Shown here: piece after piece, positions 36,604 through 44,503 of the stretch | Numbering within the stretch: position 1 is the stretch's first letter | Layout of the letters: every line of letters starts with the position of its first letter | NCBI GenBank assembly: GCA_021296235.1 | Contig: JAGWAS010000010.1 | Location: 173,919-218,421, forward strand | Source: Paracoccaceae bacterium | GTDB lineage: Bacteria > Pseudomonadota > Alphaproteobacteria > Rhodobacterales > Rhodobacteraceae | Reading direction: 5' to 3' | Length of the DNA: 44,503 nucleotides | Made by a program: the position numbers and the translations under genes | The notes under the pieces: model-generated | What the model saw: only the letters and a program-made list of their open reading frames with translations | What the model was told of the DNA's origin: nothing | Database searches by the model: none

Positions 36604-37379
36604 CCGTTACATTTGGTTTTGCCGCTGGCCATGCGGACTGCGGAGCCGTCGGCGCTCATCGGTGCCTGGCCAAGCCTGTCGAAGCGCAGGAACGCAATTG
36701 CTTTGTTTCCCGAACGCGTGAAGAGTTTTCCAACCTGTCTTCCATTTGACAGAATCTCCGTTCCGCGCTGTGCATTTCCTTCAACCAGAACTGTGGCCAA
36801 ACCCTTGGCGAGATTTTTCTTGTGCTTCATTCGAGCGGTAACCTCTTGGCCGACATAGCAACCCTTGTGAAAATCCACGCCGTTGAGGCGTTCAAATCCA
36901 GCTTCGAGAATGAAGGTGGTATTGGGCAGCAGCTCAATTCCGGATTCCGGAATGCAGTGTTCAACCCGAATGGCATCCCAATCGAATTCGGCCCCGCATT
37001 TGCCGGCGCCGCCGTATTGCCGCCAGCCGAGTTGTGGGCTGCGCGGATCGGGCATCGCGCCAGGGGGCACGGTTCCGAGGCCTGACGTAACCTCAATGTC
37101 GCTCGGAGCAATCGAGACAGACTTTCGCAACTTGTAGAAGTTGAGCAGTTGGGAAAGTTGCTGTGCCCTTTCCGAAACTGCATCAATCAAGACCGCACCT
37201 TCCCGCTCAAACAGGAAAAAATCGAACAGGTATTTGCCCTGCGGCGTCAGCAGCGCGGAATAGATCAACCCCTCTGACAGGCGCGCAACATCATTTGTGA
37301 TCAATCCCTGCAGGAATTCAAACCGATCGGGTCCGGAAACCGAAATTACTGTCCTCTTCGGTGCGTCGGTCTGTGTCAT
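36600..37379 (-). CDS. ygfZ: YgfZ-family folate-binding protein (tRNA-modifying / Fe-S assembly)
   Basis: A 259-residue GcvT-like protein that binds tetrahydrofolate and supports assembly or repair of certain Fe-S enzymes such as MiaB. It has the N-terminal VISVSGPDRFEFLQGLITNDV, the strand SALLTPQGKYLFDFFLF, the ESGIELLPNTTFILEAGFERLNGVDF block, and the diagnostic K-G-C-Y-x-G-Q-E motif at 172-179 with its conserved cysteine. ATG 37379 precedes the conserved N-terminus by nine residues. It is convergent with, and overlaps by four bases, the phosphatase-like gene. Confidence 0.92.
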   Translation of the reverse strand: MTQTDAPKRTVISVSGPDRFEFLQGLITNDVARLSEGLIYSALLTPQGKYLFDFFLFEREGAVLIDAVSERAQQLSQLLNFYKLRKSVSIAPSDIEVTSGLGTVPPGAMPDPRSPQLGWRQYGGAGKCGAEFDWDAIRVEHCIPESGIELLPNTTFILEAGFERLNGVDFHKGCYVGQEVTARMKHKKNLAKGLATVLVEGNAQRGTEILSNGRQVGKLFTRSGNKAIAFLRFDRLGQAPMSADGSAVRMASGKTKCNG

Positions 37380-37865
37380 TGGTTCTCCCGGATTGCAAAA
37401 CTCAATATGTGTTCGCAGAGGACATCTTGCAACAGGATGAATGGCAGTCCGGACCAGCGGAGGATCACTGCTGTTGGCAAGGCGCTGTCAGCCGTTTCGT
37501 GTCGCCGCTTCGCTGAAATTGCGCTGGATTCTCTGTCATCGCGATCGGTTGGACAGACAGAATGGGCCAAATTTGGACGATGTATGTGCCCAAGAAATAG
37601 GCACCATGCGAATGCGTGCATAAACTTTAGCCGAATTTCCAAATATTCAATCCTGATTTGCGCAATTTTTTTGAGATTCCAACCGGTCTCGGTGTTTTTC
37701 CGCAATCGCAAATTCTGAAACCGGCAATGTCGGTGCCGTTTGTTCCGAAGAGTTGGGACATTGCCCGGCAGTATTTGGACAACCTGCGTTGTTCAATCCG
37801 GACCAAATGCGGCCAAGAACATTGGGCCCGAAAACGCCGGGACCGGGAACGAGATGAAGAAAGAC
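37380..37865. other. 490-base intergenic stretch upstream of the amt leader
   Basis: Between divergent ygfZ and amt. Overlapping frames on both strands show no protein features. No glnK, which usually precedes amt in proteobacteria, is present. I searched for a sigma-54 -24/-12 element (TGGCAC-N5-TTGC) by eye and found none convincing. Confidence 0.45.
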
Positions 37866-37925
37866 CGACGGCGGCCGGTCGGGGAATGAAACGCCGTCGT
37901 TTGCAACGGAAGGAGAGCCTTCCGT
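37866..37925 (+). promoter_or_regulatory. Tandem hairpins in the amt 5' leader
   Basis: Two adjacent perfect eight-base-pair stems. CGACGGCG (37866-37873) pairs with CGCCGTCG (37892-37899) around an 18-base loop, and ACGGAAGG (37906-37913) pairs with CCTTCCGT (37918-37925) around the loop AGAG. The second ends 23 bases before the amt ribosome-binding site AAGGAG (37949-37954) and 37 before the ATG. CCTT in its 3' arm could alternatively pair with AAGG of that site, a possible but unproven switch. No T-run follows, so a plain terminator is unlikely. Confidence 0.5.
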
Positions 37926-37962
37926 CGATGCTGTCCTGATTGACTGCCAAGGAGATACGAAA

Positions 37963-39297
37963 ATGTTCAAAGCGATACTCGGGGCCGTTTTGGCCATAAG
38001 CATCCTGCCGGTTTCGGCGCTGGCACAGGAGGCGGGCGGGGAACCATCGGCACACACGGTGTTTGTCTTCAACACGTTGCTGTTTCTAATTTGCGGGTTC
38101 CTGGTGTTTTGGATGGCGGCGGGATTCGCGATGCTTGAGGCAGGTCTGGTAAGGTCGAAGAACGTCACCACCCAGTTGACCAAGAATGTGGGGCTGTTTG
38201 CCGTTGCCGCGATCATGTACTGGCTGGTGGGCTACAATCTGATGTATCCGCTGGGCGACTGGCTGATTGGATCCGATGAGGCCGGTGGCTACTTCGGCGC
38301 AATTGGGTTTGCCGTCCTTGAGGCAGTCGGGGTCTCGGCAGAGCAGGCAGATGATATTGGGTATGCCTCGACCGGGTCCGATTATTTCTTCCAGCTGATG
38401 TTCTGTGCCGCAACTGCGTCGATCGTGTCCGGCGCTTTGGCGGAGCGGATCAAGGTTTGGCCGTTCTTGATCTTCACTGCGATTCTTACCGGAATAATCT
38501 ATCCCATTCAGGCATCTTGGAAGTGGGGCGCTGGCTTTCTGGACTCGCAGTTTGGCTTCCTGGACTTTGCGGGCTCAACGGTCGTCCACTCAGTGGGCGG
38601 TTGGGCCGCCCTCGCCGGGGTCATCTTTCTTGGCGCCAGGAGCGGAAAGTACAAGAATGGCAAGGTTACCCCATTCCTGGGTTCCAACATGCCGCTTGCG
38701 ACATTGGGCACATTCATCCTTTGGATCGGCTGGTTCGGCTTCAATGGCGGCTCGCAGCTTGCTCTGGGCAGTGTCGGTGATGCCGCCGATGTCAGCAGGA
38801 TATTTGCCAACACCAACATGGCTGCGGTGGCCGGTGCCTTGGCGGCAATGATCATCACACAGCTTGTCTACGGAAGAATGGATCTCACAATCATCCTTAA
38901 CGGTGTACTGGCCGGACTTGTCGCCATCACTGCGGAACCCCTCACGCCGAATCTGTTTCAGGCTCTCATCATCGGTGCCATCGGTGGTGCCATCGTGGTC
39001 TTTGGGGTGCCGCTGCTTGACAGGTTGAAGATTGATGACGTTGTTGGGGCGATACCGGTTCACCTGTTTGCCGGCATCTGGGGAACCTTGGCGGTGCTTA
39101 TCACCAATCCCGAAGCGACACTGTACGGCCAGGTTGTTCCGATTATCATCGTCGGAGTTGCTGTCTTCGGTTCATCCTGTGTGGTTTGGGCCATCCTGAA
39201 GCACACAGTGGGAATACGCGTTGACGAGGAAGCCGAAATCAACGGTTTGGACCACTCCGAAATGGGGGTTGAGGCTTACCCCGAATTCACCAACTGA
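37963..39297 (+). CDS. amt: Ammonium transporter, Amt/Mep/Rh family
   Basis: Inner-membrane channel for ammonium, trimeric, with 11 membrane helices after a signal-like N-terminus (MFKAILGAVLAISILPVSALA). 444 residues. Family marks: FWMAAGFAMLEAGLVRSKNV in helix 1-2, FQLMFCAATASIVSGALAERIK, the pore histidine pair (DFAGSTVVHSVGGWAAL and VHLFAGIWGTLA), and GWFGFNGGSQL. The ribosome-binding site AAGGAG is strong. A GlnK-type PII gene, its usual upstream partner and regulator, is not present. Tandem hairpins precede the gene and a long hairpin follows it. Confidence 0.96.
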   Translation: MFKAILGAVLAISILPVSALAQEAGGEPSAHTVFVFNTLLFLICGFLVFWMAAGFAMLEAGLVRSKNVTTQLTKNVGLFAVAAIMYWLVGYNLMYPLGDWLIGSDEAGGYFGAIGFAVLEAVGVSAEQADDIGYASTGSDYFFQLMFCAATASIVSGALAERIKVWPFLIFTAILTGIIYPIQASWKWGAGFLDSQFGFLDFAGSTVVHSVGGWAALAGVIFLGARSGKYKNGKVTPFLGSNMPLATLGTFILWIGWFGFNGGSQLALGSVGDAADVSRIFANTNMAAVAGALAAMIITQLVYGRMDLTIILNGVLAGLVAITAEPLTPNLFQALIIGAIGGAIVVFGVPLLDRLKIDDVVGAIPVHLFAGIWGTLAVLITNPEATLYGQVVPIIIVGVAVFGSSCVVWAILKHTVGIRVDEEAEINGLDHSEMGVEAYPEFTN

Positions 39298-39366
39298 AGC
39301 AGCGAAAGCCGTTGTGGGCCAATCGACGTAACGCAACTCAGATTCAGAAACGCAGAGGCCTCCTGT

Positions 39367-39396
39367 AGCAAGGCCGGGAATTTTCCCGGCCTTGCT
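39367..39396 (+). terminator. Long perfect hairpin downstream of amt
   Basis: The arm AGCAAGGCCGGGAA (39367-39380) is the exact reverse complement of TTCCCGGCCTTGCT (39383-39396), leaving a two-base loop (TT). It lies 70 bases after the amt stop. No T-run follows in the plus direction, so it may be a terminator without a U-tract, or an mRNA 3' stabiliser. Confidence 0.65.
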
Positions 39397-39575
39397 CATT
39401 GAATTCCGGCGGCATTTGAACAAAAAGCGCATTCGAAAGAAACAAGTTCGGATGTGCGTGCGAGCAGATTGCCGCAATTTGGCCATCGCCGACCCCGGGG
39501 GTCGGTACGGTCAGTCTTGAGGCAAGAACCCGCCCGGTGCAGCCGGTTCAATCATTTTGGGTTAGGAGCCGTTCG

Positions 39576-40316
39576 ATGGCAGGTCATTCGAAGTGGGCCA
39601 ACATTCAGCACCGAAAGGGCCGGCAGGATGCAGCGCGGTCAAAATTGTTTTCAAAGCTCTCCCGGGAAGTGACCGTTGCCGCCATGATTGGGGATCCGGA
39701 TCCGGACAAGAACCCGAGGCTCCGCTTGGCGATCAAGGAAGCCAAGTCGAATTCTGTTCCCAAGGACGTCATTGAAAGGGCAATCTCAAAGGCGGCCGGA
39801 CCGGATGCGGACTCGCTCGAGGAAGTCAGGTATGAAGCCTACGGTCCGGCTGGGGTGGCAATCATCGTCGAGGCCATGACCGACAACAGGAACCGGACCG
39901 CAAGCGCGGTGCGCACAATCGTGGGCAAGGGTGGCGGCAAGATGGCTGAGAGTGGCGCAGTGAGTTATCTTTTTGAGCGGAAGGGAGAGATACTGTTTCC
40001 CTTGGAACTTGCTGATGCCGCGGAGATCTTCGAAGCCGCAATTGATGCCGGCGCCGAGGACATCGAAACGACCGACGAACATCACATCATCTTCACCGAG
40101 GATGCGGAACTTGCAGCGGTATCGTCGGCATTGGAGGAGATTGTGGGGGAGGCGCAGTCGGCAAAGATCATTTGGAGGCCGACCACAACTGCCGGTCTTG
40201 GCATTGATGATGCGAGGAAGGTTGTCAAACTGATCGAGAGTCTTGAAAACGAAGACGATGTGCAATCCGTAACCGCAAATTTTGAGATTCCGGACGAGGT
40301 TCTGGCAGAGCTCTGA
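39576..40316 (+). CDS. yebC: YebC/PmpR family DNA-binding regulator / translation factor
   Basis: A 246-residue cytoplasmic protein. YebC-type proteins act as transcription regulators in some bacteria, and members have been linked to relief of polyproline stalling, like EF-P. It begins [31 protein letters not shown], followed by [48 protein letters not shown] and [18 protein letters not shown], all hallmarks of the family, with full length. ATG 39576 has TAGGAG upstream; the frame is open 13 codons further but not conserved. RuvC, its common neighbour, is absent here. Confidence 0.96.
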   Translation: MAGHSKWANIQHRKGRQDAARSKLFSKLSREVTVAAMIGDPDPDKNPRLRLAIKEAKSNSVPKDVIERAISKAAGPDADSLEEVRYEAYGPAGVAIIVEAMTDNRNRTASAVRTIVGKGGGKMAESGAVSYLFERKGEILFPLELADAAEIFEAAIDAGAEDIETTDEHHIIFTEDAELAAVSSALEEIVGEAQSAKIIWRPTTTAGLGIDDARKVVKLIESLENEDDVQSVTANFEIPDEVLAEL

Positions 40317-40412
40317 AAGTCCGGGCAGGCCGGGGGGGCGCAATGCACTGGTCGCGGATTGTGAGCCGTTTTTCTCAAGGGGAGCGCGAGGCGGAACCGG
40401 GACTTGCCTGAC

Positions 40413-41271
40413 ATGCCAAAGCACGACCGGAGCATTGCCGTCGGAATTGCTTGGATGGGTAACCGCAATCGTAAAGCTCCTCGGCAACGGCGTTCCGCCA
40501 CAGCAGGCCGCATTTCTCCGCTATGTTCTGGGTTTGGTGTTTTTGTTGCCGATGATGCGCTCGGTATTGCACTCGGGAATGAGCGGAAGGACGCAAGCTG
40601 CATTCTGGATTCGCGGTTTGGTGCATTCTGCGGGTGTTATGCTCTGGTTCTTTGCCATGACGCGAATCACAATCGCAGAGGTTACGAGTCTCAATTACCT
40701 CGCCCCTGTTCTTGTAACGGTGGGAGCCGCGGTATTTCTCGGCGAACAATTGGCCATGAGGCGAATTCTCGCGGTCGTTGCTGCATTGCTCGGTGCTGGC
40801 ATCATCCTGAGGCCTGGCATGCGCGAACTCTCGGTTGGGCACTTGGCCATGTTCGGCACCGCTGCTTCATTTGCGATATCGTACCTGATGGCCAAACGGT
40901 TGACCGATACAATGAGTGCGGCAACGATTGTCGGAATGCTCTCGATTACGGTTACGGTTGCATTGGCACCGTTCGCTGCTGCAGTTTGGGTTCCGCCGAC
41001 ACTCTGGCAACTGTTTCTGCTGTTTCTTGTGGCGCTATTTGCAACGGGGGGGCACTTCGCGATGACCCTCGCATTCCGGAAAGCTCCGGTTTCCGCAACC
41101 CAACCGGCAACGTTCCTTCAGTTGATTTGGTCTGCCCTGCTTGGTTTGCTGTTCTTCGGAGAGGGTTTGGACCCCATGGTGATCGGTGGCGGCACAATCA
41201 TAATCGCTTCGGCTTCCTTCATTGCCTGGCGCGAGACGGTGATTGCATCGCAACGAAACCGGACCCGCTGA
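40413..41271 (+). CDS. EamA/DMT-family transporter, apparent 5' frameshift
   Basis: An inner-membrane drug/metabolite exporter-type protein with two EamA repeats. The main frame reads from about 40435 to 41271 through AIVKLLGNGVPPQQAAFLRYVLGLVFLLPMM, AEVTSLNYLAPVLVTVGAAVFLGE and QPATFLQLIWSALLGLLFFGE. In this frame no ATG or GTG start with a ribosome-binding site exists before the first helix; only a mid-helix TTG (40435) is available. In another frame, ATG 40413 begins MPKHDRSIAVGIAWM, which looks like a normal family N-terminus running into the first helix. The two frames meet near 40455, where the first helix is too short. A small deletion is the simplest explanation; an assembly error is possible. 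Confidence 0.6.
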
Positions 41272-41301
41272 TCGGTAGCAAGCATCAGACCAACTGGAAT
41301 T

Positions 41302-42522
41302 TCAGCCCCGAATGCGAATCTCGGCTTCGACCCAGCGCACGTAGCAGGCCGCCACCAGGCTGAGCGTGACGCATATGGCAAGGATGACGATAAGGGGCAT
41401 TGGATTCGGTTGTTCCGAAAGTATGAGGCCGGCATACGCGGAAATGCCGGATCCGCCTCCGATCGTTAGTGCTCCCCCTATGCCCGAAGCGGTACCGGCC
41501 AGGTGCGGGCGCACGGAAAGCATGCCGGCTGTTGCGTTTGGCAATATTATCCCGTTGCCCACGCCAATGATGATCATGAAGCCGAAGAAACCGAGCGGGT
41601 GGGTTACCTCAAATGCTTCGGCAATCAATGCGCCTGTGGGGCACGATATCATCAGCAGGGCACCGAGAAACACCATTCGGTGCGTGCCAATCCGCATCGA
41701 ATAGCGTCCTGAGATGAAGTTGCCGACCATGTAGCCGAAAGCCGTAATTCCAAAGTAGAGCCCGAGTTGCGTGGGTGTAAGGCCGAAATAGTCAGAACCG
41801 ATTATTGGTGCCCCTCCAAGGAACGCAAAGAAGTTCCCGGAGGCGCATGCGGCGCATGCGGCATAGCCCCAAAATCGACGCGACCGGAATAGTTCGGGAT
41901 ACTCGCGGAACTGCTGGGCAAAGCTTGAAGACCGATTAATTGCGGTTTCGCCGAGGTCAAAGTGCAGAAACGCCATCAGCAGGGCCCCGAAAGCCAGCAT
42001 GAGACCGAAACTGGCCTGCCAGCCATACGCGAGATCAAGAGCTCCGCCGATTGTTGGCGCAATCATGGGAACAAGTGCCATACCCATGGTTACGTACCCG
42101 ATCATTGAGGCCGCCTCGTTCTGCGGAACCATGTCGCGCACAATGGCACGGGACAGCACAATCCCGGTTACGATGGCGGCCTGCAGCATCCTGAAAACCA
42201 AAAACGTCTCAACGTTTGGGGCTGCAATGCAACCAACGGTTGCAAGCATGAATACCATGACCGACAGAATGGCCACGGGCCTCCTGCCGTACCTGTCCGA
42301 CAGTGGTCCGATTACGATGTGCAGCAGCCCGATCATGAACAGGTAAGCAGCGACCGACAACTGCATGTAGCTATACTCGGTTTCGAAATAGGCTGTCATG
42401 TTCGGCAGGGATGGCAGGAATACCGTCATCGAAAGAGGTCCAACGCTGGCCAGAAGGATCAGCGTAACGATGTGTGGAGGTGTGGTTCTGTCGAAGAACC
42501 TTGCAACGGAAAGGTCGTTCAT
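41302..42522 (-). CDS. Bcr/CflA-family multidrug efflux MFS transporter
   Basis: A 406-residue, 12-helix proton-driven exporter. The MFS motif A is GPLSDRYGRRP at 72-82, preceded by the Bcr-type start IVTLILLASVGPLSMTVFLPSLPNM and followed by FLVFRMLQAAIVTGIVLSRAIVRDM and PMIAPTIGGAL (motif C-like), which are typical of the Bcr/CflA group. The substrate is unknown; relatives export bicyclomycin or sulfathiazole. It is convergent with the EamA-type gene (30 bases apart, no terminator seen) and divergent from pccB. Confidence 0.88.
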   Translation of the reverse strand: MNDLSVARFFDRTTPPHIVTLILLASVGPLSMTVFLPSLPNMTAYFETEYSYMQLSVAAYLFMIGLLHIVIGPLSDRYGRRPVAILSVMVFMLATVGCIAAPNVETFLVFRMLQAAIVTGIVLSRAIVRDMVPQNEAASMIGYVTMGMALVPMIAPTIGGALDLAYGWQASFGLMLAFGALLMAFLHFDLGETAINRSSSFAQQFREYPELFRSRRFWGYAACAACASGNFFAFLGGAPIIGSDYFGLTPTQLGLYFGITAFGYMVGNFISGRYSMRIGTHRMVFLGALLMISCPTGALIAEAFEVTHPLGFFGFMIIIGVGNGIILPNATAGMLSVRPHLAGTASGIGGALTIGGGSGISAYAGLILSEQPNPMPLIVILAICVTLSLVAACYVRWVEAEIRIRG

Positions 42523-42653
42523 TGGGTCGTGTTATTTGCGGTATTGTGCTTTGTCCATTGCGCTTGTGTCGCCAAGCTTGGTTTCATCCGAGAAAATTCA
42601 ACGTTATGTAGGCGATGCTGAATTGACTGACGGATTGCATGAAGGTGATGTGA

Positions 42654-44180
42654 ATGGTCTTGGATGAATTGGCCAAACGACGTGAACTGGCCCGAATGGG
42701 CGGTGGCAAACGGCGAATCGAAGCCCAGCACAGGAAAGGGAAGTTGACGGCGCGGGAAAGGCTGGAACTGCTTCTCGACGAGAATTCGTTCGAGGAGTTC
42801 GATCTTTTCGTAACACACAGATGCATTGAATTCGGAATGCAGGACACCATCCATCACGGCGACGGCGTGGTTACCGGCAGGGGGACCGTCAACGGCAGGA
42901 TCGTCTATGTTTTCAGCCAGGATTTCACTGTCTATGGCGGCTCGCTGTCCGAGACCCATGCAAGAAAAATCTGCAAGGTGATGGATATGGCGGTGAAATA
43001 CGGATCGCCTGTTATCGGGCTGAACGATTCAGGCGGTGCGCGAATCCAGGAAGGCGTTGATTCTCTGGCCGGTTATGCCGAGGTTTTTCAGCGCAACATT
43101 CTTGCATCGGGCGTCGTGCCGCAAATCAGTGTTGTCATGGGGCCATGCGCCGGAGGGGCGGTTTATTCGCCTGCCATGACTGATTTCATTTTCATGGTCC
43201 GCAACAGCTCCTACATGTTCGTAACCGGACCGGATGTGGTGAAGACCGTCACGAACGAATCGGTTACGGCCGAAGAGTTGGGAGGTGCCCGAACGCACAC
43301 AACCCGATCTTCGGTTGCGGATGGAGCCTATGACAATGATATTGAGGCACTTCTTGAGGTGCGCCGATTTGTTGATTTTCTGCCCTTAAGCAATGGTTGT
43401 CGACCACCAGTTCAATTCACAAGCGACGCAACCGACCGTGTTGAGGAATCGCTGGATACGCTGGTGCCAGAGAATCCAAACACACCTTATGACATCAAGG
43501 AGTTGGTGCTGAAACTTGCTGACGAGGGCGACTTCTTTGAAATCCAAGCCGACTTCGCCGGCAACATCGTTACCGGATTTATTCGCCTTGAGGGGACAAC
43601 GGTCGGTGTGGTTGCCAACCAGCCCATGGTGTTGGCCGGTTGCCTCGACATCGACAGTTCGCGCAAAGCCGCAAGATTTGTTCGATTCTGCGACGCTTTC
43701 GAGATCCCCATCCTGACACTGGTCGACGTGCCCGGATTTCTTCCGGGTACCAGCCAAGAATATGGTGGAATAATAAAGCATGGTGCCAAGCTGCTGTTCG
43801 CCTACGGCGAGGCGACGGTGCCCAAGGTTACCGTCATCACCCGAAAGGCTTACGGTGGTGCATATGATGTCATGGCGTCAAAGCACTTGCGCGGCGACAT
43901 CAACTATGCGTGGCCGAGTGCACAAATTGCGGTCATGGGTGCCAAGGGTGCTGCAGAAATCCTCTATCGCGCAAATATTGGCGACAAGGAGTTCATTCGG
44001 GCGAAAACGGAAGAGTACGAGGAACGGTTTGCCAATCCGTTCGTGGCTGCCGAAAGGGGCTACGTGGACGATGTCATTATGCCCCGAAATACGAGACGGA
44101 GAATTTGCGGAGCGTTTGCGGCCCTGAAAACCAAGAAGATCACCAATCCACCGCGAAAGCACGACAACATTCCATTGTAG
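42654..44180 (+). CDS. pccB: Propionyl-CoA carboxylase beta subunit (carboxyltransferase)
   Basis: The carboxyltransferase subunit that moves CO2 from biotin to propionyl-CoA, forming methylmalonyl-CoA. 508 residues, the family's normal size. N-terminal [27 protein letters not shown], the acyl-CoA oxyanion site GPCAGGA at 163-169 (followed by VYSPAMTDF), [11 protein letters not shown], the second oxyanion region [16 protein letters not shown], and the C-terminal PRKHDNIPL are typical of PccB rather than AccD. ATG 42654 has GAAGG before it. The biotin-carboxylase subunit (pccA) is not in the window and may lie beyond the right edge. It forms a pathway pair with MeaB at 32 kb. Confidence 0.95.
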   Translation: MVLDELAKRRELARMGGGKRRIEAQHRKGKLTARERLELLLDENSFEEFDLFVTHRCIEFGMQDTIHHGDGVVTGRGTVNGRIVYVFSQDFTVYGGSLSETHARKICKVMDMAVKYGSPVIGLNDSGGARIQEGVDSLAGYAEVFQRNILASGVVPQISVVMGPCAGGAVYSPAMTDFIFMVRNSSYMFVTGPDVVKTVTNESVTAEELGGARTHTTRSSVADGAYDNDIEALLEVRRFVDFLPLSNGCRPPVQFTSDATDRVEESLDTLVPENPNTPYDIKELVLKLADEGDFFEIQADFAGNIVTGFIRLEGTTVGVVANQPMVLAGCLDIDSSRKAARFVRFCDAFEIPILTLVDVPGFLPGTSQEYGGIIKHGAKLLFAYGEATVPKVTVITRKAYGGAYDVMASKHLRGDINYAWPSAQIAVMGAKGAAEILYRANIGDKEFIRAKTEEYEERFANPFVAAERGYVDDVIMPRNTRRRICGAFAALKTKKITNPPRKHDNIPL

Positions 44181-44503
44181 ATCGTTGGTGCAGTCTTCCA
44201 TTCGGCGGGCCGGTTTCGTCGAATGGCGGTGTTCTGCCGCTCACGAATAATCCCAAGCGGTTCGAATACGCTTGTTTTGGCAGGAAATTCCAAGGGCGCA
44301 CCCCGTTTCCGAAACTTCACGGTCGTGAACGCATGTTTGGAGATTGAATTTGTTGGGCCAGCAACCGACTTTTGCCATTGGGTTGAATCTCATCCAATCC
44401 GCCACCGCAAATTCCTCATTCCGCATGTTTGGAGCATTGACTCGTTTAGCGCACCACTCAATGGACCCATGCAGCTCAAAAGCCGCGATCACGGGCAAAT
44501 TCT
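44181..44503. other. Right-hand end of the window, no gene recognised
   Basis: About 320 bases after pccB. CCATTCG (44198-44204) and CGAATGG (44220-44226) could form a weak hairpin around a 15-base loop. An 85-codon minus-strand frame (44241-44498) shows no family features. The next gene of the pcc cluster is probably beyond the edge. Confidence 0.4.

Noticed and set aside
37902..37925. Resemblance of GCAACGGAAGGAGAG to parts of the glycine or glutamine (glnA) riboswitch cores
   Set aside because: The bases are fully used in a perfect simple hairpin and the other conserved elements of both riboswitches are missing.

Overview
This window looks like a chromosomal segment of an alphaproteobacterium, most likely in or close to the Rhodobacterales. 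Three things point there. Several conserved proteins have the sequence type of that group: the small protein after efp, the two-helix membrane protein joined to lepA, and the pcm-tolC-valS neighbourhood. The tRNA-His encodes no G-1 and has A73, the altered histidine identity known from a large alphaproteobacterial clade. The 117-residue H-NS-type protein is also of an alphaproteobacterial kind. Base composition is moderately GC-rich. Nearly all genes are housekeeping or central metabolism. I see no intact mobile element, phage, CRISPR array or rRNA.

Layout. At 1-5.0 kb there is a MOSC-domain protein, folD, and on the minus strand a ligase-associated DEXH helicase followed by the phosphoesterase pdeM. 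At 5.2-9.5 kb come tRNA-Cys, an H-NS-family protein, acetoacetyl-CoA synthetase with a good intrinsic terminator, and a PIMT-family methyltransferase. At 9.5-16.3 kb are a TolC-type outer membrane protein, a minus-strand molybdopterin-binding large subunit without its usual partner subunits, and valS. At 16.3-19.7 kb a tight minus-strand operon reads 5-formyl-THF cyclo-ligase, YmdB-like phosphodiesterase, glycosyltransferase, PLP aminotransferase. At 19.8-21.5 kb are mmcB, a 5'-truncated AbiEii toxin remnant and tRNA-His. At 21.7-26.5 kb are a glutamate-type dehydrogenase behind a structured leader, then on the minus strand rpmB plus a copper chaperone, and lepA plus a small membrane protein.

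At 27.3-31.6 kb is a complete FbpABC-type ferric-iron ABC transporter with a fused double permease. At 32.2-37.4 kb are meaB, a DUF3108 protein, a DUF6280-like protein, efp, an inositol-monophosphatase-like protein with eroded catalytic motifs, and ygfZ. At 38.0-44.2 kb are amt with hairpins before and after it, a YebC-family regulator, an EamA-type exporter that looks frameshifted at its 5' end, a Bcr/CflA exporter, and pccB.

Functional links. One-carbon metabolism appears twice (folD and the cyclo-ligase) along with the folate-binding protein YgfZ. PccB and MeaB both serve the propionyl-CoA to succinyl-CoA route. Amt and the dehydrogenase serve ammonium uptake and glutamate metabolism, and both have unusually structured 5' leaders. 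The helicase/PdeM pair and MmcB are DNA-repair functions. No clearly new multi-gene system is visible. The most promising unexplained items are the two structured leaders, the motif-eroded phosphatase homologue beside efp, the lone molybdo-subunit, and the long intergenic stretches (26.5-27.3, 31.6-32.2 and 37.4-38.0 kb).
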